A stretch of 64,000 nt of DNA, taken from the NCBI GenBank assembly GCA_004380135.1, contig QXCR01000153.1:1-64000 (forward strand), given 5' to 3'. A model generated the notes under the pieces. That model did no database searches and was not told where the DNA came from. It saw only the letters and a list, made by a program, of their open reading frames with translations. Every line of letters begins with the position of its first letter. Within the stretch, counting starts at the first letter, position 1. Shown here one piece after another: positions 42,187 through 53,935 of the stretch. The position numbers were made by a program, and so were the translations under genes. The DNA is from Stemphylium vesicarium (Eukaryota; Ascomycota; Dothideomycetes; Pleosporales; Pleosporaceae).

Positions 42187-43704
42187 TCATACGTCCCTAA
42201 TCCCATCTCTCCCCTCGCAAAACCTCCCCCAAGCCCCCGTCCTTCCTCCCCACCGATCCCCAATTACCTCCAGCACACCAACCATCTCTACACCCATCTT
42301 CCTACCCCCACTCACTCCACCATCAGCATAATAAACCCGCGCATCAATCTTCCGTCTGGGCAGCCGACTAACCAAGATCTGCACATCTACATGCCGGGCC
42401 AGCAACCCGTTTAACCCCGGCACCACTCTATTGCTCGCGAACATGGACGGATACGGGGCTGCTTCTCTCTGCCGATACTGCGGTTGTTCTCGCATTGCAG
42501 CCTGGTTGCGGTTTGATGGTGGCTGCAGAGAGGAGCGTGTTGGGGAGGCGGTGGTACGCGGGAGGGTAGCGGGGTTTGTGAGGATGGTGTGGACAGCGTG
42601 GGCTTGCGTTAGAAGGGTCAGGGTGGGGAGAAATGTAGATGCTAGGGCGTTTCCTGCGGGCTGGTGTTAGTCTTGGGCTCGATAGTGGCTATAGATGGAA
42701 TGGTGTACCTTGGATTGTGTCTTTCTTCAGGAGAGGAGTGAGGACTTGGGTGAGGTTGTCGATGAGGATGAACTTGAGATTGCTTTGCGTACCGTCGGCG
42801 CATGTCGCTTCTGGGGCACACTGTGGGATCGCTAGGCCAGGAGCTTGTCTTTCTGCTTCCGATGATGCGTTGGGTACTTGTACTGTCGGTGCGGTAGGCG
42901 CGGTGGTGGTGGCAGCTTCGGCTTCAAATAGCATCTCTTCCTCGTCTTCTTCATCTTCGCTATCCGCTACAAACGTTCTCTTCGCTTTTGGTTGCTCATC
43001 CCGCTTCTCACTCTTCTCTTCTTCTCCGGTCGTGACCTCCCCACTCCTCCTCCCTTCAATCTCAACCCTGATTTCCTCCACAGCTTCCTTCACTCCTACG
43101 AAATCGAACACTCGCATGATCTTGACACGATCCAGTATCTTGGCCGCCACATCCTCAGTGCTAGCCCCGGATGCCAGGCCGACAGTGATACAGAGGGAAA
43201 CTAGGGTATTCGGCTGGCGAGTTAGGCGAGCGACGATGAGTGTATACAGCCTCATGATGTCGAAATTCCCCGTCGTATCTACAACAGCGGCTGTCGAGTT
43301 TTCATATTGTAACAAACAGCTGACGAGAAGCGTGCTGCAAATCTGGTTCAATCAGTCTTGCGTATAAATCTACATGTCGAGCGCGTAGTCATCAAGCTGG
43401 CTAGCCCATGTACAAGATTGACATGTTTGTAGCTGCTTACCTCACTGGCGCCTGCACCCGCCTCACCACTAATCTCGACTACCCGTCCGCTTTCGAAACC
43501 ACCTTCTAGTGTCCTGTCCAAGCTCTTCAATCCAGTGCCTAGCCTCTCTTTCTCACTCGTTTTGTCACCAAGTGAAGAGTTGCATTCACTTTCGAGCAAA
43601 TCATCCAACTCTTCATCGCTGATTAGCTGCGATGCGAGACGTGGCTCTGCTGTTCTCGCATTCGATGCGTCATTGGCAAACGATAGTTGAGCGGCGTTGG
43701 TCAT
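42187..43704 (-). CDS. Rad51-family recombination paralog with altered Walker A
   Basis: Exons 43704-43441, 43342-42709 and 42653-42187 (introns 98 and 55 nt) give 454 residues. The N-terminus reads GTGLKSLDRTLEGGFESGRV, a RecA/Rad51 core start. The P-loop is GEAGAGASE (residues 80-88), with Ala in place of the catalytic lysine. VVDTTGNFDIMRLYTLIVAR follows, and Walker B is LKFILIDNLTQVL. The C-terminal part FASNRVVPGLNGLLARHVDV and RLPRRKIDARVYYADGG is typical of fungal Rad51 paralogs. An acidic linker of about 80 residues (DSEDEEDEEEMLFEAE) lies between the two Walker motifs. A role in homologous recombination is inferred. Orthology to a named paralog is open. Confidence 0.75.
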
Positions 43705-44294
43705 TACACCTTGATAATGTGGGTATGGATGTAGCGGAGTTAGTTGTGATGGAGTGATGGAAGCATTTCGGAAATGATTCCGAGATGCACGACGCTAGTG
43801 CGGGAAGGCGCATTCGCGAACGAGCAAGACCGGCACTCCTGGCTATCATATCATACCTGAGCATCGGACATGCGGCGCAGAGAGCTGCGCGTTAGATGAA
43901 CCGAAGTAATTCTGGGGGCTTAATGGTGTGGCTAAGAAGGCTCTGTGAGTCTCATTCACGGCGGTTCGCTGACTGCACATACTGGCATGCCCTGCCAGCA
44001 TTTGGCACCAGTCGTCAACATACACCAAGTAATAACTCGTTTAAGCAACCAAAGTTGCATTCCTTCGATCTCCTACATATGCCAAAAAATTCTGCCAACG
44101 GTCATGTTATTCCATTGCTTGTTCTATTTACTGCTCGTGTTGCTCTTGCCATGCTTGTTCTTCGTGAATAAAAGTCCGCTCTCGCTGTTACAATCGCTCT
44201 GGTTGTGAGTAGGTAGTCAAGCGTTGCGCGTCAAGGACAGACGGGGAATGGAAACTCGTCTTGTCGCATGGTAGTGAAGGTCGAGTACAAGCGT
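43705..44294. other. Intergenic, no gene recognised
   Basis: About 590 bp between the Rad51-like gene and the metallothionein gene. Only short ORFs, no motifs. Confidence 0.5.
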
Positions 44295-44469
44295 TTCTAC
44301 AGATGATTCATTAGTACCACGTCTCAAGCGATCGCTGAAGTCAGATAGGCTCCTTTGGGGCTGATGTAAGGAAGTAGCAAAGTAACGTACATTTGCCGCA
44401 AGTGCAAGCACCCTGAGCGCAGCCGCAGTCGGCGCAAGTGCATCCAGCGTTTCCGCAGCCTCCCTTCAT
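44295..44469 (-). CDS. Metallothionein (26 residues, seven cysteines)
   Basis: The ATG at 44469 starts MKGGCGNAGCTCADC, followed by GCAQGACTCGK, 26 residues with Cys at 5, 10, 12, 15, 17, 22 and 24 and no aromatic residue. After the first base of the last codon (T 44391), a 94-nt intron (44390-44297, GTACGT...TACTAAT...TCTGTAG) is predicted. Splicing adds AA, so the stop codon TAA is itself split. Neurospora copper metallothionein has the same length and seven cysteines in Cys-x-Cys pairs. Role: cytosolic chelation of copper or other soft metals. If unspliced, the frame would continue 18 codons (CTLLCYFLTSAPKEPI). Confidence 0.8.
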
Positions 44470-45267
44470 CTTGATGTGTTTTTGAAAGTGGTGGTTTGGA
44501 TGTGTTGTGGAAAGGGTGATGTAATTTGGTTGCTTCGATCGTATGCTGGAGGTGGAAGGAAAGCAGTCGGAGGGGCAGAAGCGGGGCAGCCCTTTTATGT
44601 GCTGAGACGCGACCGGCCACCAGTGACCAACTGTTTTCGGCAGCTCCATCTGCGACGCCAATAGCCGCCGTTGCCAGAGCAGCTCCTGGACTACGACTCG
44701 GGCGGTTTCCCAAGGTTGTTCATTTAGGCGGGTCGGCCCTGATACTCAGCTAATCATTGGAGGGGAAATGCTGTGGGGAGTGGCTACGGTGGCGAACCCA
44801 CATGCTTGGTGAGGCATTGGCGGCTGCACCAAACCTTGTTTGAGCAAGTTGCGTGGGAATGGCTGAGTGGGGACGACCTGCATCATGGCGTGGGACATGC
44901 AACTGACATAGCTATGCCGCAACAAGAAGCGAAGGACCTGGGCGGCCCAGCTGCTGACACAGTGGGAGGCCTGCAGCGGGCGATGAGATGCATTTGCCGA
45001 CTTTCGTCATTGAACGTCAGATGTATCATTCCTCTTTGGTTGGATATAGTGAACCACTCTCCACAGGACCATCGCGCTATGCCGTGCGAGCCGTACAGTG
45101 AGCATCTTACGTACGCTCCCTAATCGTGGACATGTAATCAGGCTGAGCAACCAGGATTGGGGCTTTTACCGCTGCCACTTACGTCTTCTGCGTCGACTTC
45201 AACTGCTCGTCACGCTGACGTTGCGAGACGCAGTCTTCATGCGTTTCGAGGCCGGTCAAGGTAGCAC
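44470..45267. other. Intergenic; metallothionein promoter and TBC gene 3' flank
   Basis: About 800 bp. A 116-codon plus-strand ORF at 44,773-45,123 shows no recognisable motif and is not annotated. The region directly right of 44469 should hold the metallothionein promoter; I found no unequivocal metal-response element. Confidence 0.45.
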
Positions 45268-47738
45268 TCAGATCACACCTCGTTTCCCCATATTGGCAAG
45301 ATCAATCACCTCCTCTTCAACCTCGGTCTCTGGCGTGTGTTTTCCTTTCGCGTTCTTGGCACCTTTTGCACTACTCTTGCCGCTAGCACTCCCTCTCTTT
45401 GCCTCCTTTGTACTGCCCTCATCGTCATCGTCGTCGCCAAACAAGAATCCTTTGCCTTTCATCCTTCTCTTCTCGTCCGACGAGAATGTAGAGTGTGCTG
45501 TGCCTGACGCAAAGTTTGACGACGCCGAGTCTTCACCCAGCATCCAAGAAAAGTTTGAAGAGGTGAGATGCGGTCGTGATCTAGGGGAAAGGGTTGAGGC
45601 CATCTGCGATGGCGGAGATAGTGCGCGCGTGGGTGGCGATGTCGGACGGGAACTCAGAGGAGAAGGGTCGGTTGATATTGTCGTCAAGGGAGCGGCTGGT
45701 TGAGAGCTTGTCGTCAAGGAAATGGGCGGAATCTTAGCAGCCTGTTGTGGTGGCGCAGGGGACTGCGTTACCGGGGAGGCCAAAGTCGCCGTAGCCTGTG
45801 CTGTTGAGGCCTGTTCCGTCGCTTCATCTACAGGAAGCGGTATCGACGAATCCTCCAGGTATACCTGGACAAACTGTACCTTTGCAATAGCAAGGCTAAG
45901 TGCCTCCATAGCCTCCATCCCTTTCTCATCATCCTCATTTGCCCTCTGCGCCTCATCACGCTCTCTATGATATTCCCACAAGTCGCCGACTGCAACTTCC
46001 AACATTTTGGCCAGGCTCTTGTTCCTGCGATCGAGCTCTTCCATTCTCCTGAAGGTGTTGGCTGAGTGCACTCGTTCAAGACTTGGTCGCCCGTTGGCCG
46101 CGGCAGCAGCCAACTGAGCAGGCTTGCGGAATTCTCTTCCGCCAGATCGTGGCGTAACCTGCCCAGAGCTCACTCCTGACTGGTAAGCTTCAACGTTCTT
46201 CTTCACCTCGCCCACTGCATCTCGCAAAGCCTTGCCTACACCCCATTGCGATCCACGGTCCATGACATTCTTCGCAGCGCCTTGTATCAAGGCTTCAAAA
46301 CCGGCACCTTGTTGGGCCACAAAGCCTCTAGGCGACCCCAGACTGTTTCGCGTCCGGCTCGAGACGAATGATGGTGATGGTGAAGGGTCGCGAGGGCTGC
46401 TCGTAGTTTCTGGCTCGATCGCTGGTGCTTTCTTCCCGTACCGCGTGACGACCTCTGCGCCACCTTGACGGGTGAGATGATCGCGAAGATATAAGGCGTC
46501 CTTGATGAAGGTGTAGGGTGGGGTAGCGGGCTCTGGATATCGCAACAGAAAAGCAAAAGCTTCATTCGTATCGGCTGCCATCAGCTCCCACCGTATGCGC
46601 AGTAGCATAGCGACCGAGATCATGTCGACCAATTCCAGCGTGGAGTCTATGGCAAATAAAGCATCCCACATGTCGAAGACGGCGTCGAGAGAGAATTCGC
46701 GTCCAAACAGGAGGCGTATCCAGCGGCTGCACATGTCAGATGAGAGCGAGCGTGAGCAGATGGGCGACTTACAGGAGGAATATCTGGGGCACGATGTCGA
46801 GCTTCACCAAATGGCCATGCAACTCTGGATCCACCTTTGGAAGGTAATGCTCAAAGATCCTGGAGCTACGAGAAAGCATTGGGGTGTCTTTTGTTGTAGA
46901 GCCAGTCTCGGCTGGGGCGTAGAACAGCTTTGCTGTCTGCATGATGACCGAGAACAGCATGTGCGTGTCGTGCTCGATGTATCCAGGGTCCAGCATCTCT
47001 GCCAGGGTATGGTCCCGTGCGCCAGCTTTCTGGTCGACGCCCTCAATAGCATCTCGTTCCACGACCCAAAGTACGGGAGCAAGTATCTCGTGCATGCCCT
47101 GCCGATAGCCAATGTTGGGATGCATCTTGCACCAGACAAACAATATGTCCAACATGATGGTTTGCGTCGCAGGCTGGCGGAAGTATACATTGTCGGGCAT
47201 GCATCGCTCAATATCTTGGAAGATTTCGGCGCGGAGTTCTTCGTCGGCTCGGAGGGCTATCCATGGGGACTTTTAACGCTTAGTACTTGTCAATAAGTGA
47301 CATGTCTAGTGCGCGCAGCCGGGTCATGGGTATACACACTTCTGAAAGTTCGCTCAATGGATCCACGGTTGACTCGAATTCATCCGGATTATGTATCGCG
47401 CCGAGGTAGTGCGAGCGCAGCGACTCGTACGTCTTGCGCGCCTGGCCGAGGTGGGTAGGCCATGACGAGCGGTCGAGCGTCTTAAAGACGAGGAAAATCT
47501 AACGATGCCATGAGTATGGGCGCAGAGGAGGGACGGATGTGGCGAATCGCACCTTCCAGCAGACGGACCGGAGCCCTGCAGTGATCTGGGGCTCTTTGTG
47601 CGAAGATACGTGGATCTTCAGATCGGTCAGAGAGTGGAAGTTGTCAAGCTGGCGCCAGTGCTTCCTGGGTGATGTTAGAGCTTGAATATTAGGGGTGCGA
47701 GGAGGGTGACATACTCAGCTTCAGGTACGGAGCGCATG
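45268..47738 (-). CDS. TBC-domain Rab GTPase-activating protein (TBC1D5-like)
   Basis: Five exons (47738-47716, 47664-47553, 47498-47340, 47269-46773, 46726-45268) give 749 residues, all joins in frame. The third intron has a textbook TACTAA branch site. Early residues read HSLTDLKIHVSSHKEPQITA, then GLRSVCWK. The TBC arginine finger IFQDIER and glutamine finger IGYRQGMHEILAPVLW are both intact, followed by DPELHGHLVKLDIVPQIFLL and RWIRLLFGREF. The C-terminal 400 residues are Ser/Pro-rich with a coiled coil (NTFRRMEELDRRNKSLAKML). TBC1D5 proteins inactivate Rab7-type GTPases in retromer and endosomal traffic; the same is inferred here. Confidence 0.85.
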
Positions 47739-48337
47739 GTGCGGAAATGCTGCGGTGAGGGGTGTGAGTACTGCGTGGGCAACCAAGCACCCTGTTGGTA
47801 GCTCGCGAGGCTGCCCTGTGCCGTGATGCGAGATAGCGCGACGCGGGGCAACTTTGGCCGAGACGTGAGGTCACGTGCAGCACCGAGTAGAAACCTTGGA
47901 AACTTCTGACGCTGATGGTTGATGTGTTGCTGGGTCAAGGGCTGTTGTCGGTTCGGTTCACTCGCGTGAGGAGGAACAGGAATAGATCACGACGTCACTG
48001 TAACACGGATACGACAAACTTAGCATAGCACGATAGCGTCTAACACAACCAATACCCTAGTGCACCTAGGTGTGGTAGCCTTGCTGTTTGTCTTGTGGCA
48101 CTACTCTCGCTAAGAACGGGAACGTCTATGGATCGTGAAATGGCCTCGAATGCTCGATCCGGCGTCTGAGAAGGCATACCAGTGGCGACGCGCCTTATCT
48201 TGCATGCCTTGTCATGGCGTGAACCATTGACGGCCGACCCAGGTTTTCCTCTGTCGGCCGGACTCGTTCTTCACAGTGACTAAGCCGGGCTATGCCGTGA
48301 TGATCGACGACGTCTTGGCCCTAAAGCCCACGTGCGC
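47739..48337. other. Intergenic between TBC gene start and MED31 end
   Basis: About 600 bp upstream of the TBC gene, whose promoter it must hold. A short ORF at 48,276-48,494 is antisense to MED31. Nothing else recognised. Confidence 0.5.
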
Positions 48338-48804
48338 TCAATCCTTCTTCGCTGGTACCGCGTTGCGTTGCCATTCTATGACCAGACGGTCCACCAGGCC
48401 GGGTGCCAATATGTCCTGGCGAAAGCGCTCCTGCTGCAGCAATTCTAGCGCACGGAGCGTCGGGCCAGGGTGGCTGCGATGGCATGATCAGTAAGCTGGC
48501 GGTGTGAATATTTTGATGTCGCGACGGCGAACCTACTGCAGAAACTTGGCGTACTTGGGGGTTTTAAAGTACTGCAAGTAGCCGAGGTAGGCCACAAAGT
48601 CGGGCTTGTCGAGCGTCTTCTGCTGGGCCAGGTAGTTGAGATAGACGGGATTTGCGAGGCACTGGACAAACTAGGCGCGTGTTAATGAAGATAAAACAGG
48701 GGCTAATGACATGGCAATATAGGGGAAATGCGGACCTCTAGTTCGAGCTCAAAGCGCGAGTATCCTCCCATGCCCGGCACATCTTGGGTTGTTTGTTGGG
48801 TCAT
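48338..48804 (-). CDS. MED31: Mediator subunit 31 (MED31/SOH1)
   Basis: Exons 48804-48736, 48670-48537 and 48473-48338 give 112 residues. The joins read GYSRFELELEFVQCLANPVY and KYAKFLHHPGPTLRALELLQ. The core LNYLAQQKTLDKPDFVAYLG and YLQYFKTPKYAKFL is the highly conserved MED31 helical signature, and ERFRQDILAPGLVDRLVIEW completes the domain. MED31 is part of the middle module of the nuclear Mediator complex. The gene is too fragmented by introns (65 and 63 nt) to appear as one ORF. The first intron starts GTCCGC, a weak donor, but the conserved frame supports it. Confidence 0.95.
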
Positions 48805-48863
48805 GGCTACGAAGGTTGTCAGTTTGACGGGCAACACTCGCGATGGAATAGCTGGGCCCAGGT

Positions 48864-48898
<35 letters not shown>
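48864..48898. repeat. (CAGG)n microsatellite
   Basis: About eight tandem copies of the tetranucleotide CAGG in the MED31 upstream region. Simple-sequence repeat. Confidence 0.9.
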
Positions 48899-49205
48899 AC
48901 TGAGGCTGAGGCTGAAGGAAAAACAATTCAGGGTCTTTCCCCGCAATTTCCAGACTGCGAAGAGTCGGCAGCTAATCCGCTTGGGTATCTGAGGCGGGCT
49001 AAGGATGGTGCACTGGCACAAACGGGTGCAAGGACGGCAGGGGGAGAGATGAGCTTAATGTGAGGGAGAATTGCAGATCAACCGTGTGGCTCGCGGGTGA
49101 AGAGGCTTTCAATGGGGCATAAAACAGGCGACAGCCCAGGATGCAGCGCAGCGTCGAAGCTTCGCATGGCAGAGAGGCGCGATGCAGACGGCGAGTAGAG
49201 TGCCA

Positions 49206-49220
49206 GGGGGGGGGGGGGGG
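49206..49220. repeat. Poly-G tract (15 bases)
   Basis: A run of 15 G residues followed by AAAGGCTGGTTGGCTGG. Length may vary between reads. Confidence 0.85.
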
Positions 49221-50009
49221 AAAGGCTGGTTGGCTGGCTGTCTGGTACCTACCTACATGTCCCCCTCCTCTCCCCCCCTCCCCCCCTGCGTGACCCTCCA
49301 GCTCGGGCCTCGCAGGCGGCCATCTGAACCCCACAGAGTGTGCGCGGTCTAGCTCCCAGCCCTCCCATCCGGACAGTCTTTTTACGGAATCGGCGTGCAA
49401 GCGGCTTTCGGCCAGCGCGCTCGTGACCCGGCGCCCGAATCACAGGCGGTGCCACCGAACGTTGTAAACACGAGGCCCAGCTCCAAGCTCCCCCAGCTCT
49501 CCTCTAAAAAAGCCCTAGGCCGCTCTTGCGCCAACCGACTATCCGCGCGACAGGCACTACTTAGAAGTGCCTGCCCTCCCTCGTCCAGCGCTGCCAGCCG
49601 GTTGCTTTTTAACCCACTCGCTGCCTCGCCTTCCCATTCCACCACGCCCCCCGACCATCTGCATTGCTGCCGTCGCCGCGGCCCTGTATTCACTAGACGT
49701 TGCATAGACTACTAACGGGCCCTCAAACACCAGCCTACCACCGACCGCCCCGCCCGCCTGCACCCGCCGCTCTCAACAGCCAACAGGGCCCGTCTATCCT
49801 CAGCGCGCGAAACACCGCAGCAGCATCGGTATCGCCAGTCTTAAATTGCGCCCCCCTTTTTGCTTCTGCTGCCCTACGCGAGTAGTGCAGGAACAGGATT
49901 GTACGCAGTGCGCGTCCCTAGCCATCAATTGCACAGAGCACCCAAGTCGTCTACCGGCGCCAGTGTTTGATTGGGCCGCACAGCAGGGTTGTGAACAGCG
50001 GACGGCATC

Positions 50010-51804
50010 ATGTTTGCAGAGCCGTCAATGCCAGGTAATCCCCCTTCGATCGCCTGTTTCACCCCGTCTTGGGCTGTGACCAAATTGGACGCGCCGCTGA
50101 TCGCCCTCTCTTATCTACAGAACGCCGGCCGTCGCCTGGCCTGCAGCTCAACCTTTCCTCCAACAACCCTTTTCGCAGAGCTGCCTCGCCTGCCTTCCCT
50201 TCACCCGCCAGTGTCACCGACCGCTCCAGCTCGGCCAGCAGACCAATGTCGCGCAATCCCTTCATCTCGACCTTTGAGGCCGAGTTTAACAAGGAGGCAT
50301 CTCGAGACCTTGGCGTCGACATGTCCAGAACCATGAAAGACTCGCCCAAGAAGTCGACCTTTGGCACCGCCGCTGAGGAGCTCTTTGTACGTTTGCCTCC
50401 CCCCCCTTGCAGCCCCAGTGCCGGTGATGTGACGGCTGCGTGCACTATCACATCGCACAAGCTGTCTACCTTTTCACGCCGTGGACAAACATGGCTCACT
50501 TCTCCATTCCTCCCCCCCCCCACTCCCTCCGCAGCATGGAGCGATTCATGCGCTTTGTGAGCCAATTTGCTGACTATCCCGCCCTCGCGCAGAACAATCT
50601 TACCATCGACGACAGCGACAAGAGGCGAGCGCCCCCACGGCCAGCCCCCAGCCGCAGCGGCACCGACCCCCGTGCAACTCATCGCCCATCGCGCTCCGAG
50701 GAGGAGAGGCTGAGGATGCGTGAGGCCTCCCGAGGAGCGTCTCGACCTAGAGGGCCCCCGAGTTCTTCGCGCCCGCCCCAGCTCAACAGCCCCGAACGCC
50801 GCGAGACCGCCCGACGCCCACGACGAAACTCGGAATCCTCCATAGTCGACCGCGGCTCTCTTGACCCGCGCGAAGAGCGCAGGCGTAGGGAACGCCGCAA
50901 GGAGCGTGATGAGCGTGCCAAAGACGCCAAGGATCCCAAGACTGGCAAGCGCGTCCGCAGGCCTCAAGGTCTTGACTTGATCGACAAGCTCGACGTAACC
51001 GGCATCTACGGACCCAGCATGATTCACCACGACGGCCCCTACGATGCTGTACAGCCCCACCGCAACCGTAAGAAGGATCAGCGTGCACCAATGGAAGCCT
51101 TCCCTGTCGGTTCCGCCAACAACTCCCTGGGTGGCGCCGGACCGCTCAACACAAAGATCGATCTTGACAGGATCCACGGCAGAGGCGCCGAGGGCTTCAC
51201 GGACTTTGCTAGTGCTGAGAGTGAGTGGAAGAAGCCGGCAACACAGACGGCCGAGTACAGTGCAAAGAGTCGCGATGACATTGTGCACGGCGAACAGAGC
51301 AACGGTCTGGGAACGTCTACCTTCCTTGAAGGTGCCCCGGCATCTCGCAGGGCGATTCAAGAGGAGAGCGACGCTCAGAGGCAAAAGGCCTTGGCTGAGA
51401 GTGGCCTTGGCCGCAAGAAGTCTATTGCTCAGCGTTTCCGTGGCATTTCGCAGCCCCGACGCTATGGCGACGGTCCTCGCATTACTTCACCAGACGCGCG
51501 CTATGGAGGTGCCACCAGTCCAAACGGCCCTTACAGCGCCGGAGCTGTTTCGCAGACCAAGGCGAACGAGCAGAACCCATTCTTCAGCGACGATTACGAC
51601 AAGGCCTACGACGCCAAGGGCGCCTCCATCAGAACTGGCGAAACCGATGGCAAGCCCGGAGCTTCACCACCTCGTGGCGCCGCCCTGCAACGATCCATCA
51701 CCACGGATAGCGTAGGATCTCCTACTGGAGAAGCCAAGCCAGCCGGTGGTGGCTTCCTCAACCGAGTCAAGTCCCTGAAGGGCGGTCGCCGACGCCCTGC
51801 TTGA
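50010..51804 (+). CDS. PAL1: Pal1-family cell morphogenesis protein
   Basis: Exons 50010-50034, 50121-50386 and 50593-51804 (introns 86 and 206 nt) give 500 residues. The start reads MFAEPSMPERRPSPGLQLNL, then SSNNPFRRAASPAF, with NPF motifs (also NPFISTFEAEFN and NEQNPFFSDDYD) for EH-domain binding. The Pal1 core is RPQGLDLIDKLDVTGIYGPS, followed by MIHHDGPYDAVQPHRNRKKD and APMEAFPVG. The C-terminus is basic (RVKSLKGGRRRPA). In yeasts Pal1 family proteins act at endocytic sites and the cell cortex in shape control. The 441-codon antisense ORF over this gene is a shadow. Confidence 0.9.
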
Positions 51805-52650
51805 GATATCCACAGCAACGGTTAAGTCAAGGTATCCGCCAACCCGGAGCTCTTGTTCTCGACCCGTACATCCAAGATACATCACAAAAACCACAGCGCC
51901 ACGACTACTGATCCAGGTCCAGCCCTCGCCTGCGCTTATTTCTCCTATCGTCACACCTCCCCCCGGGGACATACACTTTGCTTGTTCTGGCACCGGAGTA
52001 ATTGGGATCTTGACAAAGCACGAGGTCTGGATACCACTCAAGTGTAACAGAGCAAGAGCGCTTCCAAAATGGTTTCACCGAGAACCTTATTTGACTCTTT
52101 CTTTTTTCTCTTTTCTTTTCTTTAATCATCCACCATTGAACGCACCTTTCTAGTATGAGGGGGAGGTTTGGCAAATTTGTATAGCATTTCAGACGACAGG
52201 TTTGCAATTGCAGTGGTAGTGGACGGTAGCTGAAGCGGAAACGTGGGGGGCGTAGAGGGGCCATTATACATGTAGCTTATATCAAAACTCATTGAAAGAC
52301 GATTGTGCATACCATGATATACTCCAAAGACGCCAAGTTCCCGTCGGCAGACTCTACATTATTCTTCCGTTTCACGCACAAGGTGTGTACGCGTCTATGC
52401 GCGTGGTGCAATGTGACATTAAACGGCAAACCCCACCCACGATCGGCATGCCCCATTGATGTTCAGGGGTTCTGCCCTTGCATATCACTCACAAAACTTG
52501 ACGTAGCATAGCAAAGGAAACCCCTTTTTTGACAAATGGAATGGTATTGCTGATGATGATTTGCAAAGAATAACCATCGCAAAGAGAGAATGGATCATGT
52601 CGATTGAAGTAATAATGTTGTACTTGATGTATGCTTCTTTCTCGCCTTCA
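51805..52650. other. Convergent intergenic region between PAL1 and the Whi5-like gene
   Basis: About 850 bp that must contain both 3' ends. A CT-rich run lies near 52,095-52,125. No gene recognised. Confidence 0.5.
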
Positions 52651-53935
52651 CTATCGCGAAGTCTGCATGAGCTGTAGTAGTCCTTCTGCAGCGTCGCCCT
52701 GAACGCCAACACTATTGGAAGCGATGCCGCTTATGTATTGCTGCTGTTTCAGACGCTGTAGTCTCTCTCGTGCAGACTCTCCTCTCATGTCGGCTTCCTC
52801 GGCCCTGTACTGCCCAGCTTGTATGCTCGAGTCGTGTGGTATTTGGTAGTGATTCCTCTGTCGGTCGGGCGATATGAGCTGGTGTGGCGTGACAGATTTG
52901 GGTAACTCGACGCCCGGGGGCGAGGATGAGATATGGTGTTGTTGTACCGTACGTGACGATGTGGGCATGTTGCCTTGTGGCATGGCGAACTGGACTGGGG
53001 CGGGCCCAAGCTTACTTATGGTACGAAAGGGATCAAGATTCGCTTTGACGAAGAGTGGGGCTTGTTCACGTCTCGGTGAGGATACGGTGATATTTGGTAG
53101 GCGGTGGGTGCTCAGAGACTCGCCTGAAGAGGTCATGGCCGTTGATGTTGATGCATGGAGTGCGTCGGACGGATAAAAGGTGGTGGCCTCGTAGGGAGCG
53201 ATGATATCGGCGTCACGTCTGGTGACCTGATTTGTCTTGATCTTGTACAAGCCAAACTTCAAACGCGTGCGAAGTTGCTCGGCTCGCGACTTCGTTCTCC
53301 CCTCTCCGACTGCTCGGGCAGGCGCGTGCACGGGCACTGACGTAGCTAGACGTTCTAGTGGTTTGTCATGCTCGCTCTTCTGACTCGCACACATTTCATA
53401 GTTGAGGAAGTCGGAGAAGGACTGGTTGCTCTTCTGCGACGCTTGCATGGGCTCTTGTACGGGCTCGGGCGAAGGTGAGGGCGTGGCGCGTTCTGTAGGC
53501 GAACCGGGGTCTGCGAGGCCAATGGGGTTGTTTTCCTTGCACATGTTAGTCAGGTGAAGAGGCGTGGGCAATGGTGAGCAGGCTAACGGTGTGTTTTTGG
53601 ACCGCGTCGGTAGTCAGGCGCATGCCCGTGTTGGTCAATGTCTCGTCGCGCGCGTGGGCGAGCATCTTTGCGTTCTCAATCGTCTCGACGCTGTCGACCT
53701 CTTCTATGCCCCGCTTCTTGCCTTGGGAATTCGCGTTGGGCGTTGCCAAGTTCTCCTTGTCGACAGCGGCTGCCGGCGTATGCGGGGTGACTTGCTTAAG
53801 CGGGCTATGGGCCCGGGCGACTTCGGACGATTCATACTTCTTAGTCTGGGTTTGGGGCTTGTTCAAGGCCTTTGGGGTGAGATGGCCTAGCACGCGTCGC
53901 GAAGGAGTTTGGGTGGGGGTATGGTAAGCGGCCAT
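52651..53935 (-). CDS. Whi5/Nrm1-like G1/S transcriptional repressor
   Basis: Exons 53935-53588 and 53535-52651 are joined over a 52-nt intron (GTTAGC...CTAAC...GTGCAAG), giving 410 residues. The join reads DAVQKHTENNPIGLADPGSP. The GTB/Whi5 motif AEQLRTRLKFGLYKIKTNQ lies at about residues 201-219, matching the Whi5-Nrm1 family signature that binds SBF/MBF. The N-terminus carries many Ser/Thr-Pro sites (TPTQTPSRR, HSPLKQVTPHTP) expected for CDK phosphorylation. It probably represses G1/S genes in the nucleus. It is divergent from the GH5 gene. The donor GTTAGC is non-ideal, so the exact junction is less sure than the family. Confidence 0.8.

Larger units (their letters stand above)
48805..50009. 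other. Divergent promoter and leader region of MED31 and PAL1
   Basis: About 1.2 kb with a CAGG microsatellite, a poly-G tract and a C-rich right part that is probably the long 5' leader of PAL1. Overlapping short ORFs on both strands are not credible genes. Confidence 0.5.

Noticed and set aside
44773..45123. 116-codon plus ORF right of the metallothionein gene
   Set aside because: No recognisable domain and no supporting splice or start context.
48864..48898. CRISPR-like or regulatory repeat
   Set aside because: It is a plain CAGG microsatellite without spacers; no CRISPR array is expected or seen in this fungal DNA.
50059..51384. 441-codon minus-strand ORF
   Set aside because: It lies wholly antisense to the PAL1 exons and intron, has no recognisable domain, and arises from the codon bias of PAL1.
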